Assembly (NCBI GenBank): GCA_019694795.1
Contig: JAIBBF010000005.1
Coordinates: 1-64,000, forward strand
Source of the DNA: Flavobacteriales bacterium
Lineage (GTDB): Bacteria; Bacteroidota; Bacteroidia; Flavobacteriales_D; UBA2798
Direction: 5' to 3'
DNA length: 64,000 bases
Each line of letters begins with the position of its first letter. The first letter of the stretch is position 1. The notes beneath the pieces were generated by a model that saw only the letters and a program-made list of their open reading frames with translations, was not told the DNA's origin and searched no databases. Positions 8,604 to 16,700 of this stretch are shown one piece after another. The position numbers were made by a program, and so were the translations under genes.

Positions 8604-9523
8604 AAACTAAAACTCGATTTGAAGGTGCTGAGCACTTCTTTCAGGGTGCGGACAGGAATATCAATATGGGAGTTGACAATCGGGTTTGGACGAACCTTTA
8701 AATCGCGCAAGGCCATGTGTTGATTAACAAACAACATTTCAAGCCCGGGATATAAATCCATCAACGTATCTGCAATGTAGTTCACCGACAAATTATCCTC
8801 CACTACATCGTATCGTCCGGGTTTTAATCCGTCTTTTAAAATGATATTCGATAAGAGATTTGCTGTTTTATCAATATGAATGAATGAACGATGCTGTTCA
8901 CCGTTTCCATTGATGGAAATGCGACGGTGGAAATTGGCATCAAACATAAAGCGATTGATCACTGCATCGAAACGCATGCTTTTGGAATAACCGTAAACAT
9001 TTCCAAAACGCAGAAGGTAGGTGGGCATTTTGTTAAACATGCGGGTTACATGTTCCTCACCACGTAGTTTAGAAATTCCGTAAAATGTTTTCGGGTTAAT
9101 CGGAGAATCGATGTCCACCATTTCCGATGAAGATCCGTACACTGAAACAGAACTGGAATAGATGAATTTTTTTACCGGTTCATCTTCCAGTGCATACACT
9201 AATTCGGCTGTTCCCCAGTTGTTAACCTGCTCAAACAAATGCGGATTTTCATCAGCAAACGGAGTAGTAACTTTCGCAGCCAGATGAACAACCACATCAA
9301 TTCCTTTTAACGCTTTTCTCAGCTTGCGGGTATCGAGCAGATCACCCTGAACAAAGCGGATTTTATCTGCAGGAAGTTTTGTTTGTCCAATGAACAAATT
9401 GTAATTCCCCCGCGATAAATTATCGTAAATAATTATTTCTTCAATCGAGGAAAGGTGTTTGCACAACTCGTATGTAAGTTCAGTGCCAATATATCCTGCA
9501 CCTCCGGTGATTAGAATTCGCAT
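8600..9523 (-). CDS. NAD-dependent epimerase/dehydratase (extended SDR)
   Basis: A 307-residue Rossmann-fold enzyme. GGAGYIG at residues 7-13 binds NAD(P). A DLLDTRKL loop is followed by HLAAKV, and the catalytic SSSVSVYG serine region precedes YGISK, which holds the Tyr-x-x-x-Lys pair (about residues 148-152). The substrate-binding GNVYGYS and RSFIHIDK segments fit UDP-glucose-4-epimerase or dTDP-sugar relatives, so it probably makes a nucleotide sugar for surface glycan. It is one base downstream of the CysH-like gene, an intimate arrangement suggesting shared expression. Confidence 0.92.
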   Translation of the reverse strand: MRILITGGAGYIGTELTYELCKHLSSIEEIIIYDNLSRGNYNLFIGQTKLPADKIRFVQGDLLDTRKLRKALKGIDVVVHLAAKVTTPFADENPHLFEQVNNWGTAELVYALEDEPVKKFIYSSSVSVYGSSSEMVDIDSPINPKTFYGISKLRGEEHVTRMFNKMPTYLLRFGNVYGYSKSMRFDAVINRFMFDANFHRRISINGNGEQHRSFIHIDKTANLLSNIILKDGLKPGRYDVVEDNLSVNYIADTLMDLYPGLEMLFVNQHMALRDLKVRPNPIVNSHIDIPVRTLKEVLSTFKSSFSF

Positions 9524-9524
9524 C

Positions 9525-10178
9525 TTATTTTGATATTAAATCTGTATGTAATCCGCATTCGGTTTTATTCAATCCAAACCATCGGCCGCTGCGGTCGTTG
9601 TTAAGGTCCACTTTCCGTGTACAAGGTTCGCAGCCGATGCTGAGGTAGCCCTGGTTTTCGAGTGGGTGACGGGGTAAATTGTTCTCGCGGATGTAATCGT
9701 AAATCATTTTTGAGCTCCAGTCGAGCATGGGATGAAATCGCTTGGAACCGAATGGAGCATCCTGCTCAATTTTCATGTTTCTGCGATTGGCATTTTGATC
9801 GCCCCGAATCCCATTGATCCATACATCGTATTCGGCAAGAAAAGGTTCTACCGGTTGTGTTTTATTCATAAAACAACAATAATCCGGATCGCTGGTAAAA
9901 TAGAATTGTCCTTTACCATCTTTTTGCAAATTACGCGCAACGGCAGAATGTACATCAATGATTTTAATTCCTAATAATGAAGCAATCTGATCTCTGAATA
10001 CCAGGGTCTCCGGAAAGTGAAATCCGGTATTGATAAATAAAACCGGAATTTCAGGATCAATCGTGCTGAGAATATGAAGCATGGGAATGGAATGGGTCTG
10101 AAAAGAAGAGGTTGCAAACAACTTTTTTCCTTCTTTTTTGTAATTCCTTATATGAAGCTCAATTTCTGCGGGTGTCAT
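9525..10178 (-). CDS. cysH: Adenylyl-sulfate/PAPS reductase (CysH-like, iron-sulfur type)
   Basis: A 217-residue PP-loop enzyme that reduces APS or PAPS to sulfite with thioredoxin. It has TSSFQTHSIPMLHIL in place of the classical PP-loop, and the GFHFPET substrate region. Cys101-Cys102 (DYCCFM) and Cys183/Cys186 (GCEPC) together form the 4Fe-4S site characteristic of the APS-type enzyme. The C-terminal catalytic ECGLH has Cys208. The iron-sulfur cysteines make APS the more likely substrate, but some PAPS reductases share them. No ATP sulfurylase (cysDN or sat) or sulfite reductase gene is in the window. It lies one base upstream of the epimerase gene. Confidence 0.9.
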   Translation of the reverse strand: MTPAEIELHIRNYKKEGKKLFATSSFQTHSIPMLHILSTIDPEIPVLFINTGFHFPETLVFRDQIASLLGIKIIDVHSAVARNLQKDGKGQFYFTSDPDYCCFMNKTQPVEPFLAEYDVWINGIRGDQNANRRNMKIEQDAPFGSKRFHPMLDWSSKMIYDYIRENNLPRHPLENQGYLSIGCEPCTRKVDLNNDRSGRWFGLNKTECGLHTDLISK

Positions 10179-10306
10179 GATGCAAATATATTAGCAAAAC
10201 TGAATATGTCTTGCAAAAGAAAGTGGATTTGCCTCATGCATTTTTGCGGATTTCCGGGTTCTGCCGTTCATTTTCCTCCTTTGGATTTTCGGCTTTGTTT
10301 TTAATG

Positions 10307-10314
10307 TATTTTTG
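10307..10314 (+). promoter_or_regulatory. Probable -7 promoter box (TATTTTTG)
   Basis: An exact TAnnTTTG match, 25 bases upstream of the DAHP synthase start at 10340. This supports the internal ATG over the longer open frame that starts at 10211, upstream of this box. Confidence 0.5.
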
Positions 10315-10339
10315 CAATGCGAAACGACCCTTTTTCACG

Positions 10340-11437
10340 ATGAAAATTCAGCTCGATATGCTTCCGATGAGTCAGTGGTTTCAAGGTTTGCCTCATCCCT
10401 TGTTCATGGCCGGACCATGCAGTGCTGAGTCGGAAGAGCAAATGATGGAGGTGGCACAGGGAATTGCGGCGAGCGGAAAAGTCACCGTGCTTCGTGCGGG
10501 AATCTGGAAACCGAGGACTCGTCCCGACACCTTCGAAGGCCGTGGTGAACAAGCCTTGCCATGGTTAAATGCGGCTGCAAAACAAAATGGATTACTTAGT
10601 TTAACGGAAGTGGCCAATGCCGCTCATGTGGAAGCAGCGTTAAAAGCTGAAATCGACATGTTATGGGTGGGGGCGCGGACTACCGTAAATCCATTTTCGG
10701 TTCAGGAAATAGCAGATGCTTTGCAAGGGGTCGACATTCCCGTTTTGGTGAAAAATCCGATTCATCCGGAGCTTCAGTTGTGGATTGGTGCTTTGGAGCG
10801 GATCAATAAAGCGGGAATTAAAAAATTGGCTGCTATTCATCGTGGCTTTTCCACCTACGAAAAAACGCCTTTCCGAAATGCTCCCATGTGGGAAATCCCC
10901 ATCGAGTTAAAACGACTGATTCCGCAATTACCGATAATATGCGATCCGAGTCACATTTCCGGTACACGCGAACTTATCGAAATGGTATCGCAAAAGGCGC
11001 TGGATTTGGATATGGCGGGACTCATCATCGAAACCCATCCGGATCCTGAACACGCTTTGAGTGATGCGCAACAGCAAATTACGCCGGCGCGATTGAACGA
11101 GTTATTAAATGGACTTTCCATTCGTAATCCGGAGGTGAGCAATCACGAATTTCAGACTGCATTGGAGGAGTTGCGGACAAAAATTGATGATCTGGATCTG
11201 GAAATTCTGCAAAAGTTCGCGGCGCGAATGGATATTGCCGAAAAAATAGGGGAGTATAAAAAAGAAAATCAAGTAACCATTTTGCAATTACAGCGCTGGG
11301 AAGAAATTATCCGCAAGCGAAAAATGCAAGGGGAAGCCATGGGTTTGAGTGATGCTTTTTTGCGGAAATTACTTGAGATTATCCACGAGGAATCCATTCG
11401 CAGGCAGAATGGGGTAATGAACAATTCCTCTAAATGA
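10340..11437 (+). CDS. Bifunctional DAHP synthase / chorismate mutase
   Basis: A 365-residue fusion. The N-terminal domain (about 1-255) is a KDO8P-synthase-like DAHP synthase with FMAGPCSAES, RAGIWKPRTRP, VGARTTVNPF, PVLVKNPIHPEL, AAIHRGFSTYE, PIICDPSHISGT and GLIIETHPDPEHALSDA, which carry the PEP and metal ligands (Cys, His, Glu, Asp). The C-terminal domain (about 275-360) is an AroQ-class chorismate mutase, LRTKIDDLDLEILQKFAARMDI being its first helix. It therefore covers the first and the chorismate-to-prephenate steps of aromatic amino acid synthesis, an arrangement common in Bacteroidota where the mutase can mediate feedback control. The start is at 10340, after the promoter box. Confidence 0.94.
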   Translation: MKIQLDMLPMSQWFQGLPHPLFMAGPCSAESEEQMMEVAQGIAASGKVTVLRAGIWKPRTRPDTFEGRGEQALPWLNAAAKQNGLLSLTEVANAAHVEAALKAEIDMLWVGARTTVNPFSVQEIADALQGVDIPVLVKNPIHPELQLWIGALERINKAGIKKLAAIHRGFSTYEKTPFRNAPMWEIPIELKRLIPQLPIICDPSHISGTRELIEMVSQKALDLDMAGLIIETHPDPEHALSDAQQQITPARLNELLNGLSIRNPEVSNHEFQTALEELRTKIDDLDLEILQKFAARMDIAEKIGEYKKENQVTILQLQRWEEIIRKRKMQGEAMGLSDAFLRKLLEIIHEESIRRQNGVMNNSSK

Positions 11438-11467
11438 AAAATCCCCCTAAAAAGGAGGATTTTTACA
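11438..11467 (+). terminator. Rho-independent terminator after DAHP synthase gene
   Basis: The stem AAAAATCCCCCT/AGGAGGATTTTT has one internal mismatch and a loop of A residues. Its T-rich right arm ends before the convergent purS gene. Confidence 0.6.
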
Positions 11468-11482
11468 ACAAAAAACATTCGA

Positions 11483-11734
11483 TTAGTTTTCGGTCAACGT
11501 AAAGCGATAGCTTTCCATAATGGGATTGTGCAATAATTTTTTGCAGGCTTCGTCCACCAATTTTCCGGCTTCTTCTTTGTTCGCTGCCTCAACGTGAAGG
11601 GTCATATGTTTACCGATGCGCACATTGGTAATTTGTGATAGGTTCAGGTTTTTCATGCTGTTGCTTACGGCTTTCCCCTGGGGGTCGAGCAGTGCTTCCA
11701 GTGGCATTACATCGATCTCGGCTTTAAATTTCAT
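11483..11734 (-). CDS. purS: FGAM synthase small subunit PurS
   Basis: An 83-residue PurS-type protein. It opens with MKFKAEIDVMPLEALLDPQGKA, whose DPQG element is a hallmark of the family, followed by VRIGKHMTLHVEA and a C-terminal helix ending in NPIMESYRF. PurS bridges PurL and PurQ in the fourth step of purine synthesis, channelling ammonia. Unusually, it does not sit next to purQ or purL here. Its start overlaps the stop of the phosphatidylserine synthase gene by 4 bases, so the two are translationally coupled. Confidence 0.92.
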   Translation of the reverse strand: MKFKAEIDVMPLEALLDPQGKAVSNSMKNLNLSQITNVRIGKHMTLHVEAANKEEAGKLVDEACKKLLHNPIMESYRFTLTEN

Positions 11735-12543
11735 GACTTGAAAATAAGTGGTTTCAATATGGATATTAAGATGTACAAAAGTATAATAATTGGGATTGCT
11801 ACAAACTGAAATATTATCAACAATGCAGCAGCCACCGCTAAAAATGAAAAACGAATTTCATTGCCCTTCCATCCAAAAGATTTGAATTTGAGTGCAAATA
11901 GCGGTATTTCGGCAATGAGTAAAAAGGACATAATCACCGCGGTGATGCTTAAAAAATAGCGATTCAGCAGGATTCCCGACCATTCGTTGTTTTCAAAGGG
12001 ATTAAAGGAAAACCACATCTGAGGCATGAAATTGGAGTAAACTTCATCACCAATGTGCATATGCCGAACCAATTCGCCATCCCATTCCAGCATAAGCGGG
12101 AAGGCTATAAAAAAGAGTGTATTGGCTGGAGTAGGTACGCCAATAAACGAATCCGATTGCCGGGTGTCGATGTTGAATTTGGCCAGGCGGTATGCCGAAA
12201 GCAATGGAATAATGAGGGGAATAAAAAGGAAGGGGTTCCAGCTTAAAACAAAGGTTGGATTTTCGAGAAACAGCGTAAGTTTCATGAGTTGAAAAACAAT
12301 AATTCCGGGTACCACTCCAAATGAAACCATATCGGCAAGGGAGTCGAGCTGTTTTCCCATGTCGCCACTCACCTTAAGCAAACGCGCCAGAAAACCGTCG
12401 AAAAAATCGAGCACCGCTGCCAGGAGTACGAGGTAGGCCGAAATGGATAGCTCCCATTGAAAGGCGTAAATGATAGCGAGGATTCCGCAAAACAGATTAC
12501 CAAGGGTAAAGAGATTGGGGATTTGAGATCGAATTTGCATCAT
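11731..12543 (-). CDS. pssA: CDP-diacylglycerol-serine O-phosphatidyltransferase
   Basis: A 270-residue membrane enzyme of the CDP-alcohol phosphatidyltransferase family. The full signature DG-x2-AR-x8-G-x3-D-x3-D is present at residues 49-71 (Asp49, Gly50, Ala53, Arg54, Gly63, Asp67, Asp71). N-terminal IPNLFTLGNLFCG and about seven hydrophobic segments match PssA of the Bacteroidota type. It makes phosphatidylserine, the precursor of phosphatidylethanolamine. No Psd (decarboxylase) gene adjoins. A central loop (about residues 150-190, including WFSFNPFENNEWSG) is longer than in Bacillus-type enzymes. Confidence 0.93.
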   Translation of the reverse strand: MMQIRSQIPNLFTLGNLFCGILAIIYAFQWELSISAYLVLLAAVLDFFDGFLARLLKVSGDMGKQLDSLADMVSFGVVPGIIVFQLMKLTLFLENPTFVLSWNPFLFIPLIIPLLSAYRLAKFNIDTRQSDSFIGVPTPANTLFFIAFPLMLEWDGELVRHMHIGDEVYSNFMPQMWFSFNPFENNEWSGILLNRYFLSITAVIMSFLLIAEIPLFALKFKSFGWKGNEIRFSFLAVAAALLIIFQFVAIPIIILLYILISILKPLIFKS

Positions 12544-12637
12544 GGTGCAAAATAATGGAAAATAAAAGGCAATACGTCCGATTTTTTTGAGTTTTATCCG
12601 GAGGTTTCAACTCTACTTTTTTTTATCTTTATCCAAC

Positions 12638-13720
12638 ATGAAAAATTCTTTTTTCACTTTCTGTTTGTTGCTTGCCGGTGGAGCTGTTTCGTTAAAGGCT
12701 CAAACGGCCAAATATTCCAATGAATTTTTATCGATCGGTGTAGGTGCCCGTGCCCTGGGGATGTCCAACTCAGTTATCGCCACAGGTGATGATGTTACGG
12801 CTGGATATTGGAATCCGGCAGGTTTAACCGGGATTCGCGGCGATATGCAAGTGGGACTGATGCACTCTGAACAGTTTGGCGGAATTGCCAAATTCGATTA
12901 TGGAGGATTGGCAAAAGTACTCGATTCCAATAGCGCATTTGCAGTTTCTATCATTCGCTTTGGTATTGATGATATTCCCAATACCACCGAGTTAATTGAT
13001 CAGGCAGGAAATATAGATTATAGTCGCATTTCAACTTTTTCTGCGGCAGATTATGCCTTTATTGGTTCTTATGCACGCAAAACCAAAATTCCCGGCTTAC
13101 GCATTGGGGCCAACGTAAAAATCATTCACCGTAAAATTGGTGATTTCGGAAAGTCATGGGGATTTGGATTGGATGCTTCTGCGCAATACAACTACAAGAA
13201 ATGGCAATTCGGAGCGATGGCCCGGGATATTACGACCACGTTCAATGCCTGGAGTTATTCACTCACTTCCGAAATGATCAACACGTTTATTGCAACAGGA
13301 AATGATATTCCGACCAATTCGGTGGAATTGACTTTACCCAAATTGTTATTGGGTGGTGGACGAAAATTTGAAATCAAAGACCGCTTTAGTGTCCTAACGG
13401 AATTGGATGTGGATATGAGTTTCGACGGAATGCGTAATACGTTAATCAAATCCAATTCCGTGAGTATCGATCCGCATTTCGGATTTGAAGCAGGATACAA
13501 AAACATTGTTTTTCTCCGCGGTGGAGTAGGTAATTTTCAGAAATCGAAAAAAATAGATGGCACAGGTGATGAGTGGACCTTCCAACCTAACATTGGAGTA
13601 GGCGTTCGCATTCGTCAGTTTACCATCGATTATGCGCTGACCGATGTCGGCAACCAATCGGCTGTCATTTATTCCAACGTATTTTCACTCCGATTCGACA
13701 TCAGCAAACCCGGTTCATGA
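12638..13720 (+). CDS. PorV/PorQ-family outer-membrane protein of the T9SS
   Basis: A 360-residue FadL-like barrel protein. The signal peptide is in MKNSFFTFCLLLAGGAVSLKAQ. The family motif FLSIGVGARALGMSNSVIA and the AGYWNPAGLTG segment follow. The last residues form a C-terminal beta strand (SVIYSNVFSLRFDI). PorV carries T9SS cargo from the translocon to the attachment complex, where the sortase PorU removes the sorting domain. Its stop overlaps the start of the C25 peptidase gene by 4 bases, so the pair resembles a PorU/PorV unit with the order reversed. The start at 12638 is chosen from the signal peptide. Confidence 0.88.
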   Translation: MKNSFFTFCLLLAGGAVSLKAQTAKYSNEFLSIGVGARALGMSNSVIATGDDVTAGYWNPAGLTGIRGDMQVGLMHSEQFGGIAKFDYGGLAKVLDSNSAFAVSIIRFGIDDIPNTTELIDQAGNIDYSRISTFSAADYAFIGSYARKTKIPGLRIGANVKIIHRKIGDFGKSWGFGLDASAQYNYKKWQFGAMARDITTTFNAWSYSLTSEMINTFIATGNDIPTNSVELTLPKLLLGGGRKFEIKDRFSVLTELDVDMSFDGMRNTLIKSNSVSIDPHFGFEAGYKNIVFLRGGVGNFQKSKKIDGTGDEWTFQPNIGVGVRIRQFTIDYALTDVGNQSAVIYSNVFSLRFDISKPGS

Positions 13721-16700
13721 AAAAAGTAATACTGATAGCAGTTTGTATATTGAATTCCATTCTGGGAATAGGTCAGGGTAATTCCTGGATTCAATATGGA
13801 GGCGCATCCCGGTATTACACGATAAAAATTCCCGCAACCGGAATTTATCATTTAGATCATGCAGTTTTAGTCGCAGCGGGTATCGATCCGAGTACTATCG
13901 ATCCGCGCAATTTCCAGATTTTCGGTTGGGAAAAAGAAGTTCCCATTTATATTTCCGGAGCGCAGGATCTCAGTTTTGATCCCGGAGATTATATTGAGTT
14001 TTATGCCGAGGCCAATGATGGAAGAAATGATACCTCGCTCTATATTGGAGGCGAGGAGTCCATGCCCGATTTACATTTTTCATTGTATAACGATACCATT
14101 TGTTATTTTCTAACCTGGAATAATTCAGTCAATAATTTACGGATTCAGGATTTAATGGATACCGTGATTTCAACGCATACTCCGCTTGATTGGGTGTGGA
14201 CTGAATCTCATCTAAAATCGAACGTTCGTTATTTGCTCGGCTATCAGGAATCCGGCGCTTCTTCCAGTTATTATACGGCAGGAGAAGGATGGTTTGGCGA
14301 TTATATTGATGGTTATTATTCACAAGCGCAAACCGATGCCGTTCCCACTCCATTTCCGTATCAGGGTCCTGGAGCTCCGGATGCGAAATCGAGCATATCA
14401 TTTGCAAGCGCATCCAATTCACTCATCTACACAGGAGCGGGAAATCACCATACCAAAGTACAGATCGGTTCATCCTTTCAGGATGTAATGGATACTGTTT
14501 TTATGGGGTATAAACTGATCCGATATGATTTCCTTTATGCCAATTCGCTATTGGAAAACGGAAGCAGTAAAATACGCTATCAAACCGTTAATGATTTAGG
14601 CGCGCTCAGCGATTATCAGAATGTAGGAAATTCATCCATTACCTATCCGCGAATTCCCAATTTAAACGGCGCATCTACATTTCGTTTTACCACGCCCTAT
14701 AACATCAGTGATTTTATCTCGCGCATTGATTTTACTAATTACGCTGCAGGGAATTTGTGGATGTATATTTTGGGCGACTCCGTTTACCGCATGCCGGCGA
14801 TTATGAATGGAGCATCCCGTTCGTTTTTGGTTCCGAATGAAATAAATGGAAACGACAGGGAATGTGTTGTGATTTCTGATAACGCATTTATGAATGTATC
14901 GGTGATTAGTCCCGTAAACGGAACAGGAATTTTTACCGATTACGCATCGCTCAATGTTCAAAATGCATACCTGATTATCACTCATCCTAAATTGTGGAAT
15001 GCAGCACAACAATATGCATCGTATCGCTCGTCGGTAAGTGGCGGAGCATACAATACGCTGGTGGTAGATGTGAATGAATTGTATTTGCAATACGGACATG
15101 GCGTTGAGAAACACATCGACGGAATAAGAAATTTTTTAAAAGATATTTCCGTTGACTGGAACACACATCCGGGACATTTATTGCTCATGGGTAAAGCCAT
15201 TCGTGAAGCAACGGAATCTTCCAATGGAACCTTTCACGGAACACGAAAAGATACTGCGGCATTTCGTAAAAATTTAGTTCCTTCTTATGGTTATCCCTCT
15301 TCCGATGTATTGATCAGTGCCGGATTATTCGGAGCGCAAATGGAACCGGGAATCGCTACGGGACGTATCGCTGCGCAGGATGAACAAACCGTTCTCGATT
15401 ATTTAGCAAAAGTGCAGGAATTTGAAACAGCACAAGATCCCAATTCACTCTACACCATTGAAGAAAAAGAATGGATGAAACACATTCTCCATTTTGGAGG
15501 TGGATCTACTACTCAGGAGCAATCGGATTTTGCTTATTATCTTTCCACATTCGAAAGCATCATTGAAGACACCTTATTCGGTGCTTACGTTCATTCCTAT
15601 TACAAACAATCTTCCGATCCCATCGATCCGATTGAATTTGATGAAGTAATGACACGACTGGAAGAAGGGGTAAGCATCATGAATTTTTTCGGACATTCAA
15701 GTGTGAATGGATTCGATCAGAATATTGATGAACCTTCCAACTGGACCAATCAGGGAAAATATCCCTTGCTAATTGGTAACGCCTGTTATTCCGGCGATAT
15801 TTTTCAGCCAGATGCCGTATCCGCTTCCGAAGATTTTGTATTCCAGCCTCAGAAAGGAGTAATTGGATTTTTATCTTCTTCCAAGCAAGGATTTATTTCT
15901 CCACTGTATGGATTCACCAGCACCTTTTACGGAAATCTATCGCGATTTCATTATGGAGAAACCATTGGTAAACTGGTTCAGTATTCAATACAGAGTACAC
16001 AGCCCGGACAAATTGCCACCTTTATTCCCTATGAAAATGCGTGTACACAAATGACGCTTCATGGTGATCCCGCATTACGTTTAAATCCACACAACCGACC
16101 CGAACTCGTGGTGCGCCAGCAAGATGTTTATTTCGAACCAAACACGGTAACCTTAGCAGATGATTCGGTAAATGTAAACGTGATCATCAGTAATATTGGC
16201 CGCTCCGTTTCCGATACGGTCATTGTAGAATTAAAACGCCATTTACCCAGCGGATCGGAACTTACCTATATAGCCTATTTACCGAAAAGCAATTTCCGCG
16301 ATACCGTTGTTTTTCGTATTCCCGTTCTCCATAATGTGGCTGTGGGAATCAACTTTTTTGATGTAGCCGTAGATATTCCCAGTTTTATTCCCGAACAACA
16401 GGATGAATTAAGCAACAACCAAACCACTGCTACATTATTTATTTTTTCCAATGGCATTTTTCCGGTTTTCCCTTATGAGTATGCCATCGTTCCGGATTCC
16501 ATTATGGATTTAAAAGCTTCCACCTATGATCCGTTAATTGGTGTTAAAACCTATCGTTTCGAAATTGACACTACCGATCAATTTAATTCTCCTGCATTGC
16601 ATTTTCAAATGGTCACCGCAGGTGGAGGAGTAGTAATTGCTCGTCAAACAGATTGGCTCAATGCTTCCGGAAATCCGGATCCGTTTATTTTTTCAGATTC

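Noticed and set aside
10211-10339. Longer N-terminus for the DAHP synthase
   Set aside because: The extra 43 residues do not look like any leader, and the TATTTTTG promoter box lies within this stretch.
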